From positions 1 to 64,000 of the forward strand of contig CAJUME010000005.1 in the NCBI GenBank assembly GCA_910587015.1: a stretch of DNA of 64,000 nucleotides. The letters run 5' to 3'. This stretch comes from an uncultured Christensenella sp. (lineage in GTDB: Bacteria > Bacillota > Clostridia > Christensenellales > Borkfalkiaceae). Positions 16,362 through 25,094 of this stretch are shown in pieces (position 1 is the stretch's first letter; every line of letters starts with the position of its first letter). Below the pieces are notes generated by a model. That model saw only the letters and a program-made list of their open reading frames with translations. It had not been told where the DNA came from and searched no databases. A program made the position numbers and the translations under genes.

Positions 16362-18028
16362 ATAACGTTGTTTACTGCGTATTCTGCCGCGCAGGTAATT
16401 TTAAGCTTCATTCCGAAGGCGAAATTTTCCAGCGCAACGCCGCTTGCGGTTTTGAAGGCTTTGCTTTCAAGCACCGTATTCTGCCACACCCCGCCGACAA
16501 TCTGCACCTTATTTATATACTCCTCGCCCGAATTTAAATCAAGCACGGAAATACTTATGCTTGCGGTTTTATCGCAGTACACGTCCATTGCAAGCATATT
16601 GCCGCTTGCGGGCGCAAATCTGGGATTGTTCAGACGGTAGGTAGAAAGCCCGCTCGAACAATAAAGGCCCTTTATACCCTTTGCCTTTTCAACGATTGAG
16701 GGCAACAGCGAAGCGTCCGTAATGAATATGCCGCCGAGCGCGTTTCGCACGGGGTCTGCAATGGAAAAGCCGTCCGCGCCGAAGTCGCTTGAATATAAAA
16801 CGCGGCATCTGCTTTGCATATTTCTGAATTTGCCGCTGATTTTTTTGACGGTCATTTTTGACCATACGGTAAAGCCGTTGGAATATTTAACGCTGCAAAG
16901 CACGAAAATCGTAGAGGTCTTTTCGTAAATATTCAAAAAGAAGGTCTGTACGTTTTCCTCAGTCTTCCTCTGCAAAGGACAAACAAGCCAGTCGCGCAGT
17001 GCCGAGTCCATGCTATCCTCGGAAAGATATACGTTGCATGCTTCTACAACACCCTGATTGTCGGGAGTGATTTTTGCGATTAAGTTAGAGCTTTCGTCAA
17101 GCTCTACAGAAACCTCTGCGGGGCGGGGAATAAACACCTGACGCTTTTTAAGGTGCTTATCCAAAAACAAAAACATATCGCTTACGCTTTTTGCGCCGAC
17201 GCTTGAATTTCCGCGTACGGAATAGGATATTGCACTGCCCGTTATATAGGTTGCGTTTATGCGCGAGAAGGTGTCGTAAGCCCTGTCATAGTCAAAGCGT
17301 TCATCGTTGGTGGAGCACAGCATAAGCACGGGGCACCTTACATAGGGAGCGTATGCCTGAGAGTCTATGCCGCCGATAAAGCGGTATCTTTCCTCGTCAA
17401 AGCTGATTTCCTTCGATAAATATTTGCTTATGCCGGCGTAAGCCTTCCAGCCCGCCGCGCATACGGGTACAATGCACGAAAACTGCTCTGCAACGCCCAT
17501 TTTCCAGACTATTTCACCGCCGTCGCGCAGTCCCAAAAGCGCGATGTTGTCGTTGCCCGTGCGCTCGGTTATATATTTGCGCGCATAAAGACCAACGCCC
17601 GCCCACTCGTACCAGCTTGTTTGCTGTGCGTTTGTGTCCACGTAGTCCTTGCGGCGGCCGCATTTTGCCGTGTTTGCGTAGGCGATATTTTCGGGATACT
17701 CGGTATGGAAGGCACAATCCTCCCATTCTCCGCGGTAGTCAACCATAAGCGCGGCATAGCCGTGCTTTACGATGAATTTAAGCAGTCCCTCGTCGATTGT
17801 CTGCGTGCTGTCGGGCATAATAAGCACCGTACCCGCAACGGGCGTCTGCGGCTCGCTTGCAAACGCAGCGGCAATTTTTACTCTGCCGTTGCCCGTATCT
17901 CTGCCGAGAAAGGTTATTTTCTCGATTTTTACGCCTTGACTTATGACCTCGGACTTTATTTCTGCCTTGATATCCTGCGAAACGTCGAAATTGCTCCAAA
18001 GCGATATAGGTGTTAAAATATTTGACAA
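16352..18028 (-). CDS. Alpha/beta-hydrolase-fold protein lacking the nucleophile
   Basis: A 558-residue protein. Residues about 40-310 follow an alpha/beta-hydrolase layout of the acetyl-xylan-esterase / acyl-peptidase kind: GTVLIMPDSTQ, then YAALMVDYRGEW, a strand NIALLGLRDGGEIVW, and the acid loop PVLMLCSTNDERFDYD. The nucleophile elbow, normally G-x-S-x-G, reads G-L-R-D-G, so no serine is at the catalytic place. No histidine is present in the region GSAISYSVRGNSSVGAKSV where the triad His is expected. Residues about 310-558 form one or two beta-rich domains I do not recognise. No signal peptide is seen. It lies between sbcC and the signal peptidase gene. Confidence 0.6.
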   Translation of the reverse strand: MSNILTPISLWSNFDVSQDIKAEIKSEVISQGVKIEKITFLGRDTGNGRVKIAAAFASEPQTPVAGTVLIMPDSTQTIDEGLLKFIVKHGYAALMVDYRGEWEDCAFHTEYPENIAYANTAKCGRRKDYVDTNAQQTSWYEWAGVGLYARKYITERTGNDNIALLGLRDGGEIVWKMGVAEQFSCIVPVCAAGWKAYAGISKYLSKEISFDEERYRFIGGIDSQAYAPYVRCPVLMLCSTNDERFDYDRAYDTFSRINATYITGSAISYSVRGNSSVGAKSVSDMFLFLDKHLKKRQVFIPRPAEVSVELDESSNLIAKITPDNQGVVEACNVYLSEDSMDSALRDWLVCPLQRKTEENVQTFFLNIYEKTSTIFVLCSVKYSNGFTVWSKMTVKKISGKFRNMQSRCRVLYSSDFGADGFSIADPVRNALGGIFITDASLLPSIVEKAKGIKGLYCSSGLSTYRLNNPRFAPASGNMLAMDVYCDKTASISISVLDLNSGEEYINKVQIVGGVWQNTVLESKAFKTASGVALENFAFGMKLKITCAAEYAVNNVMWL

Positions 18029-18038
18029 AATGTACTCC

Positions 18039-20717
18039 TCAGCAGCTGACCTGCACGGCCGAGCCGCGGCTTTCGGTTGCTTTTATTACCGTAATTTTAC
18101 TGTCTATTCTGTGCTTCAGCTCTTCCACATGGCTTATAACGCCTATGGTGAAGTCAGAGCTTTTCAATTTTTCAAGCGCGCTCATTACCGTATCGACAAG
18201 CGTTGAATCGAGAGTGCCGAAGCCCTCGTCCAGAAAGAAAAATTCAATCGACTTCATGGATTTTGCGCAAATTGTCTGCGATAACGCAAGCGCAAGCGAC
18301 AGGGAAACGAGGAAGGTTTCTCCGCCGCTGAGCGTATTTACTCCGCGTAAGTTTCCGCAGTCGAAGTTGTCGCCGACAAAAAACGCGTTGTCCTTATAGG
18401 TTAAAAAATATCTTCCGTCCGTCAGCTTAAGCAATGTTGACGATGCTATGGAGGAAATGTCGCAAAGATATTCGTTTGCGATAAATTCCAGAAATTTGTT
18501 GCCCTTTGTAAGCTCTTTAAGCTTTGATAAAAGCCCGCGCTCCCGCGAAATTCTATCAAAATCCTTATTGAGAAGCTTTTTTTCGTCAAGCCGCTTGGCG
18601 CATTCCGCACAGTTTGCGTTGCATACTGCAATCTCGCCCGTAAGCTTGCTTATTTCGCCTTCAAGCGCAAGCTTTTGCGCCTTGGCTTGGGCAACCGCTT
18701 CGTCCGTGGCCGCATTTATTCCCTCGGTTTTTTCAAGCTCTTTTCGCTTTTCCGTGAGGGCGACAAGCCTTACATCGTATTCCTTCAGTTGCTTCTCAAC
18801 GTCCCCGAGCGCGGTAAACTCCGCAACTGTTTGCACGCATTTTTCAACGCTGACAAGCTTGTTTTCCGTCAAAGCACAGTCAAGCTTTTTCCTAAGCGCC
18901 TCCGCCTCGGTAAGCGTTGCGGAATGTAACGTTCTTTGCTTTTCTGCAGAAATTTCAAGTAAATTTTTGTTGCTTTTAAGCTCTTCCAGCCGAGTTAACA
19001 GCTGCGCCTTGCGTTGTTTAAGCCCGTTTAAGGCGTTTTCGTTTGCCTCCGCGGCGGCGGTATAGTCCTTGCGCGCCGCGCCGAAAAGCTTTTTCAGCTC
19101 GTCCTCAAGCTCGTCTGCGCGCCGCCTTAGCTCCGCGCCCTCGTTTTTAAGCGTTTTCAGTTCGCTCTGGCACAGCTGATAAAGCGTTACAAGCTTCTGC
19201 ACGTCCTCGCGCTTATCGTAAAGGCATTTTTGCAAACGCTCGCGCTCCTCGTCGTTTGCCTGCAATTGCGCAAGCTTTTCCCTGACGGACGCAAGACTGA
19301 AATCCTTCACGTCCGCAACGCGCTGTCTGTATTCCGCAATCCTTGCCTTTACCTCTTTGACGATAAAATCGTATAACGGAGTAGCCTCTTCAAGACTGCG
19401 GATTTCGCTGTTAAGCTGTAAAAAGTAATCTAAATTTTTTGCGTATTCTTCCTTTAATACCGCGCCCTTGAACTGCCCCTCGAAAACCGAATTGAGATTT
19501 TCGCCCGCGCATTTCGCAAGCGCCTTCTCCGCCTCTGCCGCGGCCGCCTCCGCAAGCGTTAAATCGGAAGCAATTTTATTGAAGCTCTCTTCCTTTTTCT
19601 TATATTCGGCGCGCTTGGTTTCAAGCTGGGATAAAAGCTCGTTTAGCCTTTGCGGCTTGCCCTCTGCCGATTTGTATGCCGCGGAAAGCGTCAGCAATTC
19701 CGCTATACGGTTATCGAAGTCGGCTGCCTTTATATCCTCTTCAAGTCTTAAAAGCTGTTCGCAAACGCCTTTAAGCTGTTTGTCAAGTCGCGATATTTCA
19801 CCGTCGTTTATTGCCGCCTGCCGGAATTTTTCGGTAATTTCCTCATTAAGCCTTACCGCCTCCTTACATGCGGGCAACAGCGCAAGATTTTTACGCAGCT
19901 TTTCCACACGCTCGTGCTCGGCGGTGAGCTGTTGTATAAGTCGCAGAGTTTTTTCAAGCTCTGTACGTTTTTCGTTTAAAGAATTCAGCCTGTCGTAATT
20001 TTCCGCCGCGACCTTTAAATCAAGCTTGAGCTTTGCAAGCGCCTTTTCGTTATCTGCCGCTTGCTTTTTTAATGCGGAAAGCGCTTCCTCGGACACATTT
20101 TCATAGCTCTGCAATCTGCCGCTTAAATTCTGATACTCGTCCTCGGTTGCGCGCTGTCTTATGCTCAGCTTTTCCTTTAATCTGTCGCCGTACTTCGACA
20201 GTGAAAACAACCGTTCTATCAGTGCAAGCCTTGCGCTTGGCGTTGATTTTACAAACTGGGCAAACTCGCCCTGCGGCAATGCAATGCATTTGCGGAAATC
20301 GTCGTCACCGACCCCGAGAATTTCCTCGATTTTTTTCTCTACCGCAGAGGCCTTGTCTGCAATGCACAGCTCGGTTATGCCGTCGTTTACATAAAGCATT
20401 GCCTTATGCGTACCGCTTTTGTCCTTTTTAAGCACGCGCTCTACCGTATAGGTTTTGCGCTTGCCCTCGTTAAGGATATTGAAAACAAATTTTACTTCCG
20501 CGGCGTTGCAACGGTAATTTATTATGTCCGTCTTTATTTCGCTGCGCTTTACATTGCCGTACAGCGCAAAGTTGATACAGTCCAGAACGGTGCTTTTTCC
20601 GCTGCCCGTATCCCCGAAAATTCCGAAAATTCCCGTTTTGGTCAAAGCCTCGAAGTCTATTATTGTATGCTCCGAAAAGCTGTTTATGCCTTTAAATTCA
20701 AGTCTTAGCGGCTTCAT
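18039..20717 (-). CDS. sbcC: Nuclease subunit SbcC
   Basis: An 892-residue SMC-like ATPase, partner of SbcD in the SbcCD (Mre11-Rad50-like) complex that cleaves hairpins and blocked DNA ends. Walker A is IFGDTGSGKSTVLDCIN at about residues 33-49. The ABC signature NTLSGGETFLVSLSLALALS and Walker B FFLDEGFGTLD are near the C-terminus, with long coiled coils between. It is shorter than the usual 1000-1150 residues, and I find no CPxCG zinc hook in the middle; the only close Cys pair (NANCAECAK) is near residue 700. The start overlaps the sbcD stop by four bases. Confidence 0.95.
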   Translation of the reverse strand: MKPLRLEFKGINSFSEHTIIDFEALTKTGIFGIFGDTGSGKSTVLDCINFALYGNVKRSEIKTDIINYRCNAAEVKFVFNILNEGKRKTYTVERVLKKDKSGTHKAMLYVNDGITELCIADKASAVEKKIEEILGVGDDDFRKCIALPQGEFAQFVKSTPSARLALIERLFSLSKYGDRLKEKLSIRQRATEDEYQNLSGRLQSYENVSEEALSALKKQAADNEKALAKLKLDLKVAAENYDRLNSLNEKRTELEKTLRLIQQLTAEHERVEKLRKNLALLPACKEAVRLNEEITEKFRQAAINDGEISRLDKQLKGVCEQLLRLEEDIKAADFDNRIAELLTLSAAYKSAEGKPQRLNELLSQLETKRAEYKKKEESFNKIASDLTLAEAAAAEAEKALAKCAGENLNSVFEGQFKGAVLKEEYAKNLDYFLQLNSEIRSLEEATPLYDFIVKEVKARIAEYRQRVADVKDFSLASVREKLAQLQANDEERERLQKCLYDKREDVQKLVTLYQLCQSELKTLKNEGAELRRRADELEDELKKLFGAARKDYTAAAEANENALNGLKQRKAQLLTRLEELKSNKNLLEISAEKQRTLHSATLTEAEALRKKLDCALTENKLVSVEKCVQTVAEFTALGDVEKQLKEYDVRLVALTEKRKELEKTEGINAATDEAVAQAKAQKLALEGEISKLTGEIAVCNANCAECAKRLDEKKLLNKDFDRISRERGLLSKLKELTKGNKFLEFIANEYLCDISSIASSTLLKLTDGRYFLTYKDNAFFVGDNFDCGNLRGVNTLSGGETFLVSLSLALALSQTICAKSMKSIEFFFLDEGFGTLDSTLVDTVMSALEKLKSSDFTIGVISHVEELKHRIDSKITVIKATESRGSAVQVSC

Positions 20718-21862
20718 TCTTCCTCCGTCAGCGAAAGGAACAATGCCAGAAGCTCTGCCGAGGCCTCTGCTCCGTACCGCGATTTATAGTATTCCGAAAA
20801 CAGCTGAGACGCCGTTTTATCCTTATAGGAAACCCTTTCCTCGCCGCTTTGCAGGCTTTGAACCTCCGCCTTTAAGGATACGAGATTTTCCTGTTGGTGC
20901 AACTGCGCGCTTTGGTTTGCCGTCAACGGCTCGGAAAGATTTAAAGTAAGCTCCACAAAATATTGCGCGTTTGACTGCAATAAGACTATGCCGTCATCGG
21001 CGCCGTTTGCTTGCAGGCGGATAAGCCTTCTTGCGCTTGTTATGGGGATATTTATTAAATTTTGCACGCCGTCCACGGTCAAATCGAAGAAATTTACCGA
21101 TTTTTCCGCGCCCGCCTCGTCAAAGGAAAACTGCATTGGCGCGCCGCTGTAATATGCGTTTGCGCCTATCCTTTGCCGCTTGTGCAGATGTCCAAGCGCG
21201 CAATAATCGCAGGCGGGCAGTAAAGTTAAGGGTACGGCACGCGCGCCGCCCAAATCAATCTCCCGCTCGCTGTCGGAAACAGCTCCGCCCGCAACGAAAA
21301 TGTGCGACAAAAATATCGAAGGAAGCTTTTCCGCTTTGCCTTGCTCGCCCGTTGCTATCCAGCGCGCCGCCTTTTCTTCAAAGGTTTCGTCCGTTCTGCC
21401 TTCCTTAAAGCGCGCCTCGTTGGGGTAGGGCAAGGCGTTTATATACACTCTTTCGCCCGAGGCATTTTCAAAAATCACCCAGCCGCAGCCCGATTGTACG
21501 GGAAAAGCCTTACCATTGCTGCCGCATTTGACGGCCTGAAGGTTATTGCCGACAATATAAACGTTAAGCTCCTGCGCAAGCGCGGACGCCGCAGTCAGTC
21601 TGACATAATCGTCGTGATTGCCGGAAATTATTAAAACGGGGCAAACCTCTGCAATAGCCTTTACACCGCTGTAAAATATTTCTTCCGCCTCTGCAGAGGG
21701 CGTGTAGGTATCGAAAACGTCGCCGGCTATCAGCATAAGCTCTGCCCCGCGCTCGCGGCAGATTGAACAAAGCTCGGAAAGCACCGCGCGGTATTCCGCG
21801 TAGCGCTCTCTTCCCATAAGCTTTTTGCCGATATGCAAATCGGAGGTGTGCAGAATTTTCAT
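20714..21862 (-). CDS. sbcD: Exonuclease subunit SbcD
   Basis: A 382-residue calcineurin-like phosphoesterase, the nuclease subunit of SbcCD. The metal ligands are in ILHTSDLHIGKKL (residues 3-15), LIAGDVFDTY (about 44-53), ISGNHDDYVR, FLSHIFVAGG and ALGHLHKRQRI. A C-terminal capping region follows. It is the first gene of the leftward run, overlaps sbcC by four bases, and is driven by a promoter that faces the dnaD-like gene's promoter. Confidence 0.96.
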   Translation of the reverse strand: MKILHTSDLHIGKKLMGRERYAEYRAVLSELCSICRERGAELMLIAGDVFDTYTPSAEAEEIFYSGVKAIAEVCPVLIISGNHDDYVRLTAASALAQELNVYIVGNNLQAVKCGSNGKAFPVQSGCGWVIFENASGERVYINALPYPNEARFKEGRTDETFEEKAARWIATGEQGKAEKLPSIFLSHIFVAGGAVSDSEREIDLGGARAVPLTLLPACDYCALGHLHKRQRIGANAYYSGAPMQFSFDEAGAEKSVNFFDLTVDGVQNLINIPITSARRLIRLQANGADDGIVLLQSNAQYFVELTLNLSEPLTANQSAQLHQQENLVSLKAEVQSLQSGEERVSYKDKTASQLFSEYYKSRYGAEASAELLALFLSLTEEE

Positions 21863-21896
21863 ACGGAAAAAATATAATTAAAAGTTAAAATTTACG

Positions 21897-21925
21897 TTGA
21901 TTTTTTTGGCTTGTGCCTTTATAAT
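21897..21925 (+). promoter_or_regulatory. Sigma-A promoter for the DnaD-like gene
   Basis: The plus strand reads TTGATT, 17 bases, TATAAT. Expected start is near 21932, giving a leader of about 87 bases to the ATG at 22019. Confidence 0.7.
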
Positions 21926-21965
21926 TGAATTTACTCTTCAATTTGCACAAAACAAAATTTGTTCA

Positions 21966-21994
21966 ATTATAGTCCTTTTTGCAAAATAAATCAA
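21966..21994 (-). promoter_or_regulatory. Sigma-A promoter for sbcDC, facing the DnaD promoter
   Basis: The minus strand reads TTGATT, 17 bases, TATAAT, a mirror image of the opposite promoter. The perfect inverted repeat TATAATTGAA (21920-21929) / TTCAATTATA (21962-21971) holds both -10 boxes. Expected start near 21959, so the two 5' leaders overlap on opposite strands. Confidence 0.6.
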
Positions 21995-22018
21995 GCGTTA
22001 AACCGGAGTTTGAAAAAA

Positions 22019-23740
22019 ATGCCCTTTATTTCGGTCGCGGACGAGGTAGCAAAAAAATCGTTCACGCAGGTAGAGAACAAGTTCATAACAAAGTATATGC
22101 CCGTTCTGGACCCGACTGCGGTAAAGGTCTATCTTTTTGCCGTGTATCTTTACCAGCGCGGAGCCGCGGCGTACACGTTATCCGATTTAGCTGAAGCCTT
22201 GAATTTGTCCGAGGACAAGGCAAAGGACTATTTTACATATCTCGAAGAGTTCGAGCTGGTTTCGATTGTTTCAGCCTCCCCGTTCGAGGTAAAAATTCTT
22301 GACGCAGAAAACGTGTACGGCACGCCGAAAAAATTCAAGCCCGAAAAATACGCGGATTTTACCAAAAGCGTGCAGAATATTATAAGCGGAAGAATGATTT
22401 CCACAAACGAATTCCGAGAATATTTTATTTTGCTGGACGAATACGGCTTTGCGCAGGACGCGCTGCTTATGATTATAAACTACTGCGTCAATTTAAAGGG
22501 CACGGATATAAGGCTGCAATACATAAAAAAGGTTGCAAAAAGCTTTGCCGAGGAGGGCGTTACCACTGCGAAAGGGGTTGAGGACAAGCTTTCAGCCTAC
22601 ACCTCCTCCACGCCCGCGCTTATCAGGCTTTTCAACGCAGTCGGCATAAAGAAAAAGCCGGATATAGACGATGATAAGCTTTACAAAAAATGGACGGACG
22701 CGCTCGGCTTTGAAGAAAACGCGATTGTCGCCGCGGCAAAGCAGTTTAAAATAAAGGACTGCTTAAAGCTTGACGCCGCGCTTGAAGAGCTGTATAAAAA
22801 CCGCAGGTTTGACGTAAAGGAAATTGAAAGCTATTGCAAGGCCAAAAACTCGGTTGTTGCGCTTACCGTTAAAACGGCGAAAAGCCTTGGCGTTTATATG
22901 TCAGATTACACCCCCTACGTTGAAAATTACGTCAACGTTTGGTGCAATATGGGGTATTCCTTCGACTGCATCGAAAATCTGTCCAGATACTGCTTTATGA
23001 ACGGAAGAAATTCATTTGCGGATATGGATACGCTGATTAAAGCGCTGTACAGCGACGGAATTGTTGCCGATGAAAGCGTTAACGAATATATCGAAAAGCA
23101 AAATGCCGACGAAAAGCTGCTGAAAGAGCTGCTTGCCGCGTGCGGACTTACGAGAAAGCTTATTCCGTGGGACAAAAGCAGTCTTGAAAACTGGCGGAAA
23201 TGGAATTTTTCCGATGAAATGCTGTTTGAGGCGGCAAAGCTTGCCGCTGGCAAGGCTAACCCTATGGCGTATATAAACGGCATACTTTCCTCGTGGAAAA
23301 AAGACGGAATTTTCGAACCGAGCAAGCTTGCAGACACGCGCACCCCTTCCGCCGTTGCACAAAGCAAGCCCGCCGACAATCTGCACGCGCAAATAGAACA
23401 GCATTATTACGATTTGAGGCACGCCGCAGAGGCGCGCGCGGAAAAAGCGACAGCCGCCGCTATGTCCGACGAAATTTACGGCAAAATCAAAAAGGAAATA
23501 AACGAGCTGTCTATTCAACTTGCGTTTGCGGAAATAAGCGACCCCGGCAAGGCGGAAAAATTAAGGGTAAAATTAAACGTGTTGGAGGCTGACGCAGACA
23601 AGCGGCTTGCGGAGCTGAAAATCGATAAGGCTGATTTTACGCCGCGATACTCGTGCAAAATATGCGGCGACACCGGCTATGACAAAAACGGCAGATCCTG
23701 CGAATGCATGAAAAAATTTATAGCGGAATTCAACAGTTGA
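22019..23740 (+). CDS. DnaD-type replication protein with a DnaI-like zinc tail
   Basis: A 573-residue protein. The N-terminus (about residues 1-100) is a winged-helix DnaD-like domain, with YLFAVYLYQRGAAAYTLSDL followed by LNLSEDKAKDYFTYLEE. Several helical units resembling DnaB_2/DnaD domains follow, including ALLMIINYCV and YVENYVNVWCNMGYSFDCI; the last includes NPMAYINGILSSWKKDGI, the typical DnaD C-terminal motif. The final 25 residues, YSCKICGDTGYDKNGRSCEC, look like the N-terminal zinc site of clostridial DnaI/DnaC helicase loaders. No loader gene follows; a tRNA gene does. I chose the ATG at 22019 with CGGAG upstream. Expected role: helicase loading at replication start. Confidence 0.8.
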   Translation: MPFISVADEVAKKSFTQVENKFITKYMPVLDPTAVKVYLFAVYLYQRGAAAYTLSDLAEALNLSEDKAKDYFTYLEEFELVSIVSASPFEVKILDAENVYGTPKKFKPEKYADFTKSVQNIISGRMISTNEFREYFILLDEYGFAQDALLMIINYCVNLKGTDIRLQYIKKVAKSFAEEGVTTAKGVEDKLSAYTSSTPALIRLFNAVGIKKKPDIDDDKLYKKWTDALGFEENAIVAAAKQFKIKDCLKLDAALEELYKNRRFDVKEIESYCKAKNSVVALTVKTAKSLGVYMSDYTPYVENYVNVWCNMGYSFDCIENLSRYCFMNGRNSFADMDTLIKALYSDGIVADESVNEYIEKQNADEKLLKELLAACGLTRKLIPWDKSSLENWRKWNFSDEMLFEAAKLAAGKANPMAYINGILSSWKKDGIFEPSKLADTRTPSAVAQSKPADNLHAQIEQHYYDLRHAAEARAEKATAAAMSDEIYGKIKKEINELSIQLAFAEISDPGKAEKLRVKLNVLEADADKRLAELKIDKADFTPRYSCKICGDTGYDKNGRSCECMKKFIAEFNS

Positions 23741-23834
23741 TTTACTGCAAATAATAATCGGGCGGAGTTTTTTGAAAAACCGCGTTAAAATCGCTTGTTT
23801 TTTATTGTGTTTTATTATAAAATTATCAGGCAGT

Positions 23835-23922
23835 GCAGAGATGGCGGAGTGGTCGAACGCGCACGACTCGAAATCGTGTTACGGGCAACTGTACGGGGGT
23901 TCGAATCCCTCTCTCTGCGCCA
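23835..23922 (+). tRNA. tRNA-Ser(CGA)
   Basis: An 88-base tRNA with a class II long variable arm. Acceptor GCAGAGA pairs with TCTCTGC, the discriminator is G and CCA is encoded (23920-23922). Anticodon loop CTCGAAA gives anticodon CGA at 23869-23871, reading UCG. The T-loop is TTCGAAT. Confidence 0.96.
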
Positions 23923-23925
23923 TAG

Positions 23926-23952
23926 GACGGGTATATCGCTTACCCGTCTTTT
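23926..23952 (+). terminator. Terminator after tRNA-Ser
   Basis: GACGGGTA (23926-23933) pairs with TACCCGTC (23941-23948) and TTTTCT follows. It starts three bases after the tRNA CCA end. Confidence 0.85.
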
Positions 23953-23977
23953 CTATTAAAGAAAAGCTGCGGGAGTA

Positions 23978-24006
23978 TTGACATTGTGAAAACTATGTGA
24001 TATTTT
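23978..24006 (+). promoter_or_regulatory. Sigma-A promoter for the zinc-finger membrane protein
   Basis: TTGACA, 17 bases, TATTTT, ending 44 bases before the ATG at 24050. Confidence 0.75.
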
Positions 24007-24049
24007 ATATGTAATAACTTATAAATTAAATAAAGCTTTGCGAGGTAAT

Positions 24050-24970
24050 ATGAATAAAATTTTAAACGAATTTTTGAATTCCCATTCGTTTACCAACGAC
24101 CCGAAAACGGGCTTTTACGGCAAGCTGAACGGCTTTCAGATAAGCGGAAGCGTGAACCAAATGACGGGCTCTACCTGCACCGTAAACGTGCACCTTAACG
24201 AGGACGCGGCAGAAAAGGTTGCGGCGTGGGTTGAAGAAAACAAGAAAAATTACGGCATTCTAAACCCCGTATACACCACAAACTCGGTAAGCTGTATGAT
24301 AAACCCGCCCTTTGGTCTGGTTAAAAAATACATAGCGTTTATGGAGGATATAACCGCTTTCCTTAAAGACGTTACAGCTGCCGACTGCTGTCCCTTCTGC
24401 GGCGAAACGCTTGAAGGCAGCGAGGATATCCGCCTTGTGGGCACCTACGGAAGAATGTTCCACGCGCACGAGCATTGCTTTGACGAATATACCGAACAGG
24501 TTAAATCGGGCGAGATTAAAGAGGCTCAGGCGCCCAACAATACACTGCGCGGACTCCTCGGCGCGATTATAGGCTCGCTTGCGGGTTGCATTATCTGGGC
24601 GCTGATGTTTTTGTTCACCGATTATTTTGTTGTAATCGTCGCATTCCTTATTTCAATGGGCGCGGCGTTTATGTGGGGAAAATTCGGCGGCAAAAACAAT
24701 AAAACCAAAATTGCGGTTGTATGGGCTGTTTCGATAATTATGATGATGTTGACAATGCTCGCGTCCTATCTTATTTTTGTAGCCGTGAATGTTGACGGTA
24801 ACGTTTTTGATAATTTTATTTATAATTTGCAGGTTACCCCCTCCTTCCGCTCTCTGGTAATTGTGGACACGCTTATTTCCTTTGTTTTTATAATCGTTGC
24901 CAATGTTTATATGACAATAAACGTTTTGAAAACGCAGAAGCTTGAAAGCCAGACCTTAATCAAATATTAA
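24050..24970 (+). CDS. Membrane protein with a CxxC...HxxxC motif, unrecognised
   Basis: A 306-residue protein I do not recognise. The N-terminal soluble part (about 1-105) is followed by a probable metal site: CCPFCGETL near residue 112, then FHAHEHCFDEY about 27 residues later (CxxC plus His/Cys). Residues about 165-295 hold four or five hydrophobic segments: LLGAIIGSLAGCIIWALMFL, FVVIVAFLISMGAAFM, VVWAVSIIMMMLTMLASYLI and a final one near the C-terminus. The topology suggests a cytosolic zinc-binding head on a membrane anchor. The ATG at 24050 follows GAGGT. It is a single gene with its own promoter and a strong terminator. Confidence 0.75.
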   Translation: MNKILNEFLNSHSFTNDPKTGFYGKLNGFQISGSVNQMTGSTCTVNVHLNEDAAEKVAAWVEENKKNYGILNPVYTTNSVSCMINPPFGLVKKYIAFMEDITAFLKDVTAADCCPFCGETLEGSEDIRLVGTYGRMFHAHEHCFDEYTEQVKSGEIKEAQAPNNTLRGLLGAIIGSLAGCIIWALMFLFTDYFVVIVAFLISMGAAFMWGKFGGKNNKTKIAVVWAVSIIMMMLTMLASYLIFVAVNVDGNVFDNFIYNLQVTPSFRSLVIVDTLISFVFIIVANVYMTINVLKTQKLESQTLIKY

Positions 24971-24976
24971 AATTTA

Positions 24977-25015
24977 CGCCGCCCGCGGAATTGTGTTCCG
25001 CGGGCGGCGATTTTC
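24977..25015 (+). terminator. Terminator after the zinc-finger membrane protein
   Basis: A perfect 14-bp GC-rich stem (24977-24990 with 24996-25009, TTGTG loop) is followed by ATTTTC. Confidence 0.9.
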
Positions 25016-25035
25016 AGACAGAACAGTTAAAATTG

Positions 25036-25064
25036 TTGACTTGTCAACCGTAATTTTATATAAT
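25036..25064 (+). promoter_or_regulatory. Sigma-A promoter for degV
   Basis: TTGACT, 17 bases, TATAAT, ending 30 bases before the degV ATG. AGGAG is the ribosome binding site at 25079-25083. Confidence 0.85.
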
Positions 25065-25094
25065 AATTGCAATTTAATAGGAGAATTACTGAAA

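Noticed and set aside
18448..20949. Long serine- and leucine-rich frames opposite sbcC and sbcD
   Set aside because: They are antisense shadows of the GC3-rich sbcCD codons, with no ribosome binding sites or domains.
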